From contig JAIVFU010000131.1 of NCBI GenBank assembly GCA_020829485.1, forward strand, positions 1-16,111: a stretch of DNA of 16,111 nucleotides. Direction: 5' to 3'. The notes below the pieces were generated by a model. That model was not told the origin of the DNA, did no database searches, and worked only from the letters and a program-made list of their open reading frames with translations. Of this stretch, positions 1-5,062 are shown piece after piece. The position numbers and the translations under genes were made by a program. The stretch's first letter is position 1. The number at the start of each line of letters is the position of its first letter. The stretch comes from Nostoc sp. CHAB 5834. Lineage in GTDB: Bacteria; Cyanobacteriota; Cyanobacteriia; Cyanobacteriales; Nostocaceae.

Positions 1-190
1 TCTATTTGATTATTTGTTTTTCAAAATATATTCGTTCAGTAGTCTATTTCTTAATCATCCTGATTTTTTTGCTTTTCTCATTATGTAATCTCTTTGTACT
101 TCAAATTGAAGTGCGGAATGTGGGTTTTAGGAGAAGTAGTAGACGCAATTGATCAGGTGGAGCAAATTAATCAACAAGGAGAACCTAAAC
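1..190. other. AT-rich leader region with a possible 29-codon ORF
   Basis: No recognisable long gene lies here; the first 110 bases are very AT-rich. An ATG at 118 opens a 29-codon frame ending at a stop at 205-207. That frame overlaps the start of the next gene (ATG at 191) by 17 bases, an arrangement that would suit a leader peptide or translational coupling. The predicted peptide is acidic and Gln-rich with a plausible composition, but there is no strong Shine-Dalgarno and no family I recognise, so it is not called as a gene. Promoter elements for the downstream gene presumably lie here, but none can be assigned with confidence. Confidence 0.3.
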
Positions 191-346
191 ATGGAGCAAG
201 AAATTAAAAATGCAGTCGGGTTGGGTAGTCCTGAACTCGTGATAGAGTCAAAACCAAAACCTGAAGTAGAACCAAAACCAACAGTAACGATTTACGACTT
301 CGGGGCTTTGTTATCTAAGCACGAACCACCGAAAAAACAACGATAA
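191..346 (+). CDS. small hypothetical protein, Pro/Lys/Glu-rich (51 aa)
   Basis: I do not recognise this protein. The ATG at 191 is chosen over an in-frame ATG at 149 because an AAGGAG Shine-Dalgarno (176-181) stands nine bases ahead of it. The N-terminus is a short acidic helix. The middle, about residues 17-33, alternates Lys-Pro and Glu-Pro and is probably extended and disordered. The C-terminus is basic (ending in Lys-Lys-Gln-Arg). No membrane segment or cysteine motif is present. It is the first of a series of small plus-strand genes, 88 bases upstream of the next. A short adaptor or regulatory peptide of an element is possible, but nothing in the sequence fixes a role. Confidence 0.5.
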   Translation: MEQEIKNAVGLGSPELVIESKPKPEVEPKPTVTIYDFGALLSKHEPPKKQR

Positions 347-434
347 CAGATGTTTATTCCCTCGGCTGCTTGGTGATAAATGCGTCGATTCTGAAAACCA
401 TCAATATAATCATGTTTTACATAGGAGCAATAAC

Positions 435-710
435 ATGACATTAACTCTAGATAATCGCTCTCAAAGCAAAGAATCGTCTCTGACGAAAGCATTGCGGCAA
501 ATACAGGAGTTAAACTCCAAGATTGGTGTGTTAGAGCAGCAGCATCTCTCTTACGTGCAGAAGCAACAGAATTTGATTCCAGCCATCGCTGAGATTTGTA
601 TTTCTCCGATGCAGGAAGTACAGGCGCTGCTGATTCTCATATATCGGGGAGAAGCAGCTTGCCGGCAGTACTTGCGTTCGGTGTTAGTCAAACAACGTCA
701 GACTTCATAA
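435..710 (+). CDS. small coiled-coil hypothetical protein (91 aa)
   Basis: Unrecognised protein with a good start: AGGAG at 423-427 lies seven bases before ATG 435. The same AGGAGCAAT string precedes the gene at 1682, which hints at common ancestry or style of these small cassettes. Residues about 15-50 form a probable amphipathic coiled coil (regular Leu/Ile spacing, Gln/Lys rich). Residues 51-75 are more hydrophobic and end in a helix with paired Ala and Arg residues. The C-terminus is basic. The gene ends three bases before the 3' end of the convergent gene at 714-1088, so no room exists for a terminator between them. The function is unknown; a multimerising helical protein is the most that can be said. 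Confidence 0.55.
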   Translation: MTLTLDNRSQSKESSLTKALRQIQELNSKIGVLEQQHLSYVQKQQNLIPAIAEICISPMQEVQALLILIYRGEAACRQYLRSVLVKQRQTS

Positions 711-713
711 AGT

Positions 714-1088
714 TCAGGCACTCAGTGATTCCGGTTCTGTACGAGATATTTCCAAAACTCGCTGTAACCAATATGAAATTTCTTGAGATGCAGATTGCTT
801 TTGTTCAGCATCAGTCCAAATATTGTCCCAATGGAATAGCCAACGAGTCAGAAGACGAACTAAATCAACTAATTCACAGGCTCGGTCAATATCATCTGCC
901 TTTACCATATCTGGTACAGTCCACTCAATAAAGTATCGGCTTTCATCAACCAAAGCCAGTATTAAATCCTCTGATGAGCCTTGAGTCCATAAAGATTGAA
1001 TTTGTGACAAGTGTGTAGCTAGACGACGTAAACGTGTAGTCACATCATCTTGCATAAAAATTTGTTGCTTTGGTGTCACTTCGATCAT
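714..1088 (-). CDS. hypothetical acidic helical protein, partner of DUF5674 gene (124 aa)
   Basis: I do not recognise a family. The ATG at 1088 overlaps the stop of the upstream minus-strand DUF5674 gene by four bases (ATGA), so the two are almost certainly translationally coupled and co-transcribed. The protein is predicted mostly alpha-helical. It has a Trp-rich middle (residues about 34, 56, 83, 87 and 91) and an acidic character, and shows no membrane segment or catalytic motif. An antisense plus-strand frame at 596-931 covers the same DNA; I prefer the minus frame because of the coupling. A cytosolic partner protein of the DUF5674 product is a reasonable inference from the overlap only. 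Confidence 0.6.
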   Translation of the reverse strand: MIEVTPKQQIFMQDDVTTRLRRLATHLSQIQSLWTQGSSEDLILALVDESRYFIEWTVPDMVKADDIDRACELVDLVRLLTRWLFHWDNIWTDAEQKQSASQEISYWLQRVLEISRTEPESLSA

Positions 1089-1417
1089 AAATTTCCTAGG
1101 AACTCGTTAATCAGTTGAGCTACCCTTTCTCTAATATTAGGGTCTAATATCTCCATTGACCTATTTTGCCGGGGACGAAGATTAACCATCGACTCGTAAA
1201 TGATTTTTCCAGTTATTGGCATAAAACTGGCAGCCCAAATATCTTGTTGTCTGCTGCCGTCATCTAGCAATTTTTCTTCACAATCAGCGTGTAGACCACC
1301 ACCACCAACCAGCACCCGACGCTCGATATCAACTGCGGTTCTGATGTAGAACTTGTGCTGTTGCAACATTTGTTCAAGTTGCTCCGGGGTAGCGCGTTCG
1401 CGTAACAGCAAAATCAT
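1085..1417 (-). CDS. DUF5674 family protein (110 aa)
   Basis: This looks like a DUF5674 protein, a small conserved family of unknown function that I associate with cyanobacteria and other bacteria. Features that match my memory of the family are an N-terminal hydrophobic strand leading into a Thr-Pro-Glu-Gln-Leu helix (residues 10-19), the Ala-Val-Asp strand at 28-30, the block GGGGLHADCE (38-47), LDDGSRQQDIWAA (51-63) and NLRPRQNRSMEI (79-90). The length of about 110 residues is normal and the gene looks intact. Conserved His, Asp, Cys, Arg and Asn residues could form an active or binding site, but no activity is known to me. The start at 1417 faces the plus-strand gene at 1456 across 38 bases, so divergent promoters must share that gap. 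Confidence 0.8.
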   Translation of the reverse strand: MILLLRERATPEQLEQMLQQHKFYIRTAVDIERRVLVGGGGLHADCEEKLLDDGSRQQDIWAASFMPITGKIIYESMVNLRPRQNRSMEILDPNIRERVAQLINEFLGNL

Positions 1418-1455
1418 TTAAATGATAACCTCTATCAGGGAAAGGCATTCTAATT

Positions 1456-1671
1456 ATGGAACGGAATCAAGCACAAGTAATTGTTGTAAGTCTGACTAGC
1501 ACATTAGCGGCCATATCTATCGGGTATTTAGGAGTACAAATTTTTGGCAGAAATACAATGTACACAATTACTACAGCCATGTTAGGGCTGGGTACTGGGG
1601 GAGCTATCGGCCAGGTTTTGGTGGAGAAAAGGCAGCAGCGAGTAGTACAAACACAGCCAAAACAAAGATAG
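1456..1671 (+). CDS. small two-helix membrane protein (71 aa)
   Basis: Unrecognised small membrane protein. Residues about 8-29 (Val/Leu/Ile/Ala rich) and 35-56 (Gly-rich, with a Leu-Gly-Leu-Gly-Thr-Gly-Gly run) are two likely transmembrane helices joined by a short loop. The C-terminal tail of about 15 residues is strongly basic and Gln-rich, which by the positive-inside rule places it in the cytoplasm, with the N-terminus also inside. A purine run (AGGGAAAGG) stands about ten bases before ATG 1456. Its stop overlaps the Shine-Dalgarno of the next gene at 1682, so the two are very probably one transcript. A holin-like or membrane-anchor role would be speculation. Confidence 0.55.
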   Translation: MERNQAQVIVVSLTSTLAAISIGYLGVQIFGRNTMYTITTAMLGLGTGGAIGQVLVEKRQQRVVQTQPKQR

Positions 1672-1681
1672 GAGCAATCGT

Positions 1682-1993
1682 ATGGAAACTTCAAAAGTTG
1701 TCACTATCCCGAATCATTGGACATCACCCAAATATTCGTTAGCGCAAAGAACCAAGCAGGGGATGATTGTAGGGATTCAGTATTGTCTATTTGAAAACTT
1801 GGTGGTTCCTGAACGAGACGGTTCATGGCGATATGCGATATTAGTTAGCACTGAAGATGAACAGGTCGAATATATTTCCGAATCTGGAGTTCAATTACCA
1901 CCTGCTCAAGAATTGCGTTTGGAGATAGAAGGCGAGATTGACTTTTGCCAGCGCAAGATTGAGAATCTGACACAGTATTTAGAGGCGGTGTGA
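1682..1993 (+). CDS. hypothetical beta-rich protein (103 aa)
   Basis: I do not recognise a family with certainty. AGGAG at 1670-1674 is well placed for ATG 1682 and begins at the end of the preceding gene. Residues about 27-70 alternate hydrophobic and polar positions as in a small beta-barrel (aromatic residues at Tyr34, Phe37 and Trp49). The last 30 residues form an amphipathic helix containing a single Cys. This resembles the many short cyanobacterial proteins that bind or regulate a partner, but no motif settles it. The gene is the last of its transcript and is followed within ten bases by a GC-rich hairpin terminator. Confidence 0.55.
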   Translation: METSKVVTIPNHWTSPKYSLAQRTKQGMIVGIQYCLFENLVVPERDGSWRYAILVSTEDEQVEYISESGVQLPPAQELRLEIEGEIDFCQRKIENLTQYLEAV

Positions 1994-1998
1994 AAAAT

Positions 1999-2036
1999 CG
2001 GGCTTTAATAAAAAAAGCCCCAAAAGCCCGCTTTTC
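1999..2036 (+). terminator. rho-independent terminator after the 1682 gene
   Basis: CGGGCTTT at 1999-2006 can pair with AAAGCCCG at 2023-2030 (8 bp), or GGGCTTT at 2000-2006 with AAAGCCC at 2014-2020 (7 bp). The outer hairpin is followed by the pyrimidine tract CTTTTCT. The first half lies six bases after the stop codon at 1991-1993. Confidence 0.65.
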
Positions 2037-2050
2037 TCAAAAATTGACCA

Positions 2051-2331
2051 AGTGTGCCGCTTTGAGTTGTGACATCTCTACTCTTTACCCCGACAGGATT
2101 TGAGGCATTTTTAACTACTCGAAAATCAAGTCGAAAAACAAAAGTGGCACGGAAAGCGGCATACTAAATTACTTCAAACCCTTGAAAGTATTGATGTGAA
2201 TGAGTTTAAGACTATAAACGCCTGTGACACTACCAATATAAGGATTTCGGGAAAAGCGGCCCAGTGACGCAACGAAATTATAGGGGTTGTGGACGTTGAA
2301 AAGTGACACGGCACGGTCGATTTGTGACATC
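2051..2331. repeat. gene-free block with iterated short direct and inverted repeats
   Basis: No credible gene occupies 2040-2385, between two convergent genes, yet the DNA is repetitive. GTGACA or GTGACG occurs on the plus strand at 2069, 2224, 2264, 2303 and 2324. TTGTGACATC is exact at 2067-2076 and 2322-2331. AGTGGCACGG at 2143-2152 recurs as AGTGACACGG at 2302-2311. AAAGCGGC occurs at 2153-2160 and 2253-2260, and inverted at 2056-2063, giving a 13-nt inverted pair with one mismatch (2051-2063 against 2153-2165). The steps between the last four GTGAC sites are 40, 39 and 21 bases, close to whole helical turns. Iterons, a partition site, a decayed transposon end or a structured RNA would all fit; the assignment is open. 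Confidence 0.45.
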
Positions 2332-2386
2332 CAATGCCTTGTATGGGAAGACCTTTAGACATCTCATACCGAAAGCCCAATAAAAA

Positions 2387-2414
2387 GAGGGGTATTTGTT
2401 ATACCCCTCATTTT
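2387..2414. terminator. strong bidirectional terminator hairpin
   Basis: A perfect 9-bp stem, GAGGGGTAT (2387-2395) with ATACCCCTC (2401-2409), has a five-base loop. It is followed by ATTTTT on the plus strand and preceded by AAAAA (2382-2386), so it can work in both directions. It closes the repeat-rich block on its right side and may stop minus-strand transcripts arriving from the 2531-3312 operon. Confidence 0.75.
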
Positions 2415-2425
2415 TGCTTGTATTT

Positions 2426-2516
2426 AGGACTTACGCAATAACTCTCTGAAACTCTTATTCCTTTGTGTCCTTTGCGTCCTTTGCGGTTCGTTTTTTCATT
2501 ATTTTGCGTAAGTCCT
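2426..2516. mobile_element. MITE-like element, 91 bp, 13-bp perfect terminal inverted repeats
   Basis: AGGACTTACGCAA at 2426-2438 is the exact reverse complement of TTGCGTAAGTCCT at 2504-2516. The 65 bases between carry a short internal repetition (TTTGTGTCC, TTTGCGTCC, TTTGCGG) and no reading frame. I recall this type of terminal sequence and core as a dispersed repeat in Nostoc-type genomes, which fits a non-autonomous miniature transposable element; that is memory, not a search result. It lies 14 bases beyond the 3' end of the minus-strand gene at 2531. No clear target duplication is visible. Confidence 0.6.
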
Positions 2517-2530
2517 GGTATTAAAACTAT

Positions 2531-2980
2531 CTAAGCTGTTGCCCATTCAATCCATTGCTCAACTTCTGGGCGGGTTAATTTCTGAGATGCTTTTAAAGTA
2601 ACTCGCCGTTTTTTCGCTCTGCGGTAAAGTGTTCGTAGAGATATTTGTTTACCTGTGACTCTTAGAATTATTTCAGGTAAATCTTTACCTATCGCATTGG
2701 TGTAACAGGCGTTGTAAATTGCTTCTGCTAGATAAAACTCTACAATTTCATTTTCTGCAAGTTTGAATTTAACTTGAAATAGAGTGACTTTTTTACTCGG
2801 ATCGGGTTTCTTCAAATAAGCTAAGGTCAACAACCATAGTGCTTGTTCCTTCACCACTTCCCTAGCGTACTGTGGAACTTGGCACAATCTTAACCATTTG
2901 CGCCAAGTACGTTCTGCTATGGGATGGCAATAGACTTGCTCACAAGATGTTTTTAGCCAGTCTAAAGGATATTTTTCCAT
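2531..2980 (-). CDS. hypothetical basic protein with two HTH-like segments (149 aa)
   Basis: No family is recognised with certainty. The protein is basic and helical. Residues about 10-36 (ending in a Trp/Arg-rich stretch, ERTWRKWLRL) and 109-145 (a Leu-Tyr-Arg-Arg-Ala-Lys-Lys-Arg run followed by a Pro-Glu-Val helix) each look like a helix-turn-helix or MerR/excisionase-type DNA-recognition segment, with a hydrophobic helical region between them. It follows the RHH-like gene after 11 bases, so the two form an operon. A DNA-binding plasmid-maintenance protein (replication, partition or copy control) is a reasonable inference from the residues and the neighbouring iterated repeats at 2051-2331; it is not shown by a diagnostic motif. 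Confidence 0.6.
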   Translation of the reverse strand: MEKYPLDWLKTSCEQVYCHPIAERTWRKWLRLCQVPQYAREVVKEQALWLLTLAYLKKPDPSKKVTLFQVKFKLAENEIVEFYLAEAIYNACYTNAIGKDLPEIILRVTGKQISLRTLYRRAKKRRVTLKASQKLTRPEVEQWIEWATA

Positions 2981-2991
2981 AGCCTTTTAGT

Positions 2992-3312
2992 TTATTCCTC
3001 CGTAGGTATTACTGATTCGTCTACTAAAAATGTTTCCCAATCCACCGTTTCGATATCGAACACGTCTTTCAAGCCGTTGTTTTTGAGTATGTCTGCAACT
3101 AGTTCACTAACCGTAGAGTGATTGATAGCCGCTTCTTGCTTTAAGTCCTGACAAACTTCTCGCCAATTCCCATCGCTGGAAACCCGATCAATCAAAATTG
3201 CTTCTGCCATACGAGTTTTGCTTACTCCTCTGGTGTGTCCCCACAAAATCAGGCGTATCTCCTTAACTAAAGGAAGGTTAACGGAAAATCTTCGGTCGCG
3301 TTTGTCTGCCAT
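2992..3312 (-). CDS. putative ribbon-helix-helix DNA-binding regulator (106 aa)
   Basis: Residues 7-14 form a short basic strand (Arg-Arg-Phe-Ser-Val-Asn-Leu-Pro), residues 15-27 a first helix and 31-44 a second helix after a Gly-Val-Ser-Lys-Thr turn. This is the layout expected of a CopG/MetJ-type ribbon-helix-helix dimer, although the first helix is rather hydrophobic (it contains Trp). The remaining acidic 60 residues are a probable effector or oligomerisation part. The gene is first in a minus-strand pair and lies divergent from the large plus-strand cluster starting at 3435. It is thus well placed to repress its own operon and that cluster through the repeated 12-mer at 3385-3429. Assignment rests on pattern only. 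Confidence 0.6.
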   Translation of the reverse strand: MADKRDRRFSVNLPLVKEIRLILWGHTRGVSKTRMAEAILIDRVSSDGNWREVCQDLKQEAAINHSTVSELVADILKNNGLKDVFDIETVDWETFLVDESVIPTEE

Positions 3313-3384
3313 ATTTATGATGCCAATTAGATTCCATTATTATACTTTTTAGCGTCCTAATTCTTAATTTTAATGCTATATCAA

Positions 3385-3429
3385 ATAAATGGATGCTAAA
3401 ATAACACCATTAAGTACATAAATGGAAGC
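3385..3429 (+). promoter_or_regulatory. direct repeats in the divergent promoter region, candidate operator
   Basis: ATAAATGGATGC at 3385-3396 and ATAAATGGAAGC at 3418-3429 match at 11 of 12 positions and are 33 bases apart, about three helical turns. A weaker inverted relative (TAATGGAATC on the minus strand, about 3329-3338) lies nearer the RHH-like gene. The second copy abuts the GTG start at 3435 and its GGAAG may also act as the Shine-Dalgarno. Binding by the divergently encoded RHH-like protein is inference. Confidence 0.4.
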
Positions 3430-3434
3430 ATCTT

Positions 3435-3944
3435 GTGGAAAAAATTCAACAATTCCTTCAACCCTACAATATAGAAGTCACTGATGATGAAGTCCTTCAA
3501 CTCTGTGCCCAAGTTGACGCTGACATCGACCAATTGACTGATCAACAAGCCCAAGCGATCGCTATTCAGATTCTTGAACAAAGACAAGCCTCCGGGAAAC
3601 TGGCTACCAATGGCAAGTCCAAAAATGGCAACGGTAAGTTAGGTAAAAACTCACCCCGCCGTAAATCCACTCCTCCATTGCAAGGAGCGATCGCTCATGC
3701 ATCCCAGGTTTCAAACCAAGAAATTCAATCCTTGGAGGATGTTCTCAACGTCGGGATTGATGCTTACACAACCGACAAAGCCGACCAGTTGTTATCAACG
3801 ATTCGCAATGCCCCCAAGGACGTGGTGAGTAAGTTTGTCTCTAAAGCGATGGAGGAGGAAGCTGACGTAGAATCCTTTCGTGCAATCGGTAACGAACTCG
3901 TTGCGGGTATTTTCGGTATTAGCCCAACAAATGCGACCGAATAA
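3435..3944 (+). CDS. hypothetical protein, first gene of the ATPase/membrane cluster (169 aa, GTG start)
   Basis: Unrecognised. The only usable start is GTG 3435, with GGAAG six bases before it. Residues 1-53 form an acidic helical domain rich in Asp, Gln and Ile. Residues 54-82 are a flexible basic linker of Gly, Asn, Lys and Ser. Residues 95-169 form a second helical domain with paired Asp and Glu residues and no cysteine. The two-domain, linker-joined design suggests an adaptor that brings two partners together. Two GCGATCGC sites (3555, 3687) lie inside the gene. It overlaps the following small membrane-protein gene by 14 bases, so it is the first gene of the cluster that leads to the ATPase. 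A cytosolic component of that machine is the likely place, by context only. Confidence 0.6.
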   Translation: MEKIQQFLQPYNIEVTDDEVLQLCAQVDADIDQLTDQQAQAIAIQILEQRQASGKLATNGKSKNGNGKLGKNSPRRKSTPPLQGAIAHASQVSNQEIQSLEDVLNVGIDAYTTDKADQLLSTIRNAPKDVVSKFVSKAMEEEADVESFRAIGNELVAGIFGISPTNATE

Positions 3945-4143
3945 ATTAATCTTGTTAGCAGCAGTACTGAATCTGCTGCTATTAACTCTTGTATTAGGCG
4001 TGGCAATGTATGGAGCAACAACAAGGAACTTACAGGAAACCATTAAATATTTGCCTGAAGAAGGACGGCGAGTTGAATCTGTCGGGGCTGACATTAAAAA
4101 ACCTCACGAGCGAAGAATTCTTAATCGTCCAGCAACTTATTGA
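3931..4143 (+). CDS. small single-pass membrane protein (70 aa)
   Basis: The ATG at 3931 lies 14 bases inside the end of the preceding gene. An in-frame ATG at 3880 is deeper inside it and less likely. Residues 5-27 are a very hydrophobic leucine-rich transmembrane helix after a short basic N-terminus (Arg-Pro-Asn-Lys), so the topology is N-terminus inside. Residues 28-70 are hydrophilic and basic toward the end. The 3' part overlaps the next gene (other frame) by 71 to 134 bases depending on which start that gene uses. An alternative reading is that this frame and the next were once one two-helix protein split by a frameshift. The family is unknown; context suggests a membrane subunit of the cluster. 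Confidence 0.45.
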   Translation: MRPNKLILLAAVLNLLLLTLVLGVAMYGATTRNLQETIKYLPEEGRRVESVGADIKKPHERRILNRPATY

Positions 4144-4330
4144 TGAGTCAAGAGTGCGATCGCACAACGCCAATAGAGTTGAAGAACTAATGCAGCGAGG
4201 TTTAATAGCTCAAGGGGTGATTGCAACCTTCGCAATTTTGATGTTTTCCTTCATCGGCATCTACGGTATTTATCGTTACATCGGTCAACAAGTTCAACAA
4301 ATTCAGGAGACATACAGTAATGTTAGGTAA
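4073..4330 (+). CDS. small membrane protein, start uncertain (85 aa from TTG 4073)
   Basis: The frame is open from ATG 4010 (106 aa). I prefer TTG 4073, because AGAAGGA stands seven bases before it and the overlap with the preceding gene is then smaller (71 bases); GTG 4154 is a third possibility. From 4073 the N-terminal residues form an amphipathic Leu-rich helix with regular spacing. About residues 45-68 are a transmembrane helix (Ile/Phe/Leu rich), and a Gln-rich tail follows. The stop overlaps the ATG of the next gene (4320) by 11 bases, which supports coupled translation. No family is recognised. It is probably a membrane partner of the protein encoded at 3931, or the second half of the same protein if a frameshift has split them. 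Confidence 0.5.
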   Translation: MNLSGLTLKNLTSEEFLIVQQLIDESRVRSHNANRVEELMQRGLIAQGVIATFAILMFSFIGIYGIYRYIGQQVQQIQETYSNVR

Positions 4331-4760
4331 ATGGCTTCCTGGTCTATTCGGTAGTAGAAGTGATGGAGTGGTATCAACGGATTTAAGGGTGGGTGATGCA
4401 ACACAAATTGAAGGAAATTTACCTTCATCAATCCGCGATCGCTACACATTGCCAGCTTACACCACTGCACAGCAGGTTCTGGATGAAGCAGAAGTGGCTG
4501 GCACTTTAAAAGCACAGAAATGGTTACATACCAAGTTTTCCCGGCACAAGCTTAAGCAGTTGCAATCTTTGGCAGAGATGTATAAAAACCAGTTGGCATA
4601 TTCCCAAGAAGCCATGAAGGTTGAGGAGGATTTGCAGCGAACCAGGGCGTTACACGGGGAAGCGGTAATTCGTCATGCTTTTGGTTCTATTGAGCAGCAG
4701 CGCCAATTGGGGGGATACGAGAAAGCGTTTGATGAAGTAGGGGAAAGCTTCAGATTTTAG
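4320..4760 (+). CDS. hypothetical helical protein of the cluster (146 aa)
   Basis: AGGAGA at 4305-4310 is nine bases before ATG 4320, and the start lies inside the end of the previous gene. The N-terminus has a short hydrophobic amphipathic stretch (Trp5, Leu6, Leu9, Phe10) that could sit on the membrane. Residues about 50-120 are long helices rich in Gln, Glu, Lys and Ala with coiled-coil character, and the C-terminus is polar with two Phe. There are no cysteines or catalytic motifs. A GCGATCGC site lies at 4435. The gene precedes a three-helix membrane protein by eight bases. A membrane-associated scaffold for the ATPase is a contextual guess; I know no family for it. Confidence 0.6.
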   Translation: MLGKWLPGLFGSRSDGVVSTDLRVGDATQIEGNLPSSIRDRYTLPAYTTAQQVLDEAEVAGTLKAQKWLHTKFSRHKLKQLQSLAEMYKNQLAYSQEAMKVEEDLQRTRALHGEAVIRHAFGSIEQQRQLGGYEKAFDEVGESFRF

Positions 4761-4768
4761 CAGCAGTC

Positions 4769-5056
4769 ATGAAAATCAAACTATCTTTCGTTGGATATGC
4801 AGTTTGTGGATTGGGGCTGTCAATGCTAATGGGGTTTCTCTCAGTTGCTAGCCCAATCAGTCAGTTTGTGCTGTGGATCATCAGCATGATTTGCATTTGC
4901 GGCTTGGCAGTTGGGTTATTTAACTTTGCGGGCTTAGTCGTCAAAGGTTTTGGATTTAACCGCAAAACTTTCACCATTGGGTTAATGCCTGGGGTGATAT
5001 TTCTGTTTGTTTTCCTGACTTTAGTTGCAGCCGGTGTTGCGTTGGGGGTGCGTTAA
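4769..5056 (+). CDS. three-helix integral membrane protein (95 aa)
   Basis: Three hydrophobic helices are clear: about residues 8-27, 31-56 and 70-92, separated by very short loops. The second loop is basic (Lys-Gly-Phe-Gly-Phe-Asn-Arg-Lys), so it should face the cytoplasm. Three Cys (12, 42, 44) lie within the membrane helices. The Shine-Dalgarno is weak and only eight bases separate it from the preceding stop, so it is likely read by coupling. This architecture is reminiscent of small VirB2/VirB3-like or Tra membrane subunits but carries no diagnostic motif. It would be followed directly by the ATPase gene were it not for the four-helix-bundle cassette between them. Confidence 0.6.
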   Translation: MKIKLSFVGYAVCGLGLSMLMGFLSVASPISQFVLWIISMICICGLAVGLFNFAGLVVKGFGFNRKTFTIGLMPGVIFLFVFLTLVAAGVALGVR

Positions 5057-5062
5057 TGTTAG

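Noticed and set aside
596..931. Plus-strand frame of 111 codons
   Set aside because: It overlaps the 435 gene and is antisense to the 714-1088 gene, which has translational coupling to DUF5674. It has no Shine-Dalgarno.
714..1417. Toxin-antitoxin pair
   Set aside because: The size and overlap suit one, but DUF5674 is not a toxin or antitoxin family that I know and the partner has no DNA-binding motif.
2051..2331. Tn7-like or CAST transposon end
   Set aside because: GTGACA repeats resemble such ends, but there is no flanking terminal TGT...ACA pair, no tns gene and no Cas gene in the window.
2174..2380. Minus-strand frame of 68 codons in the repeat-rich block
   Set aside because: Low-complexity translation of the repeats, no Shine-Dalgarno, and it runs through the terminator side of the block.
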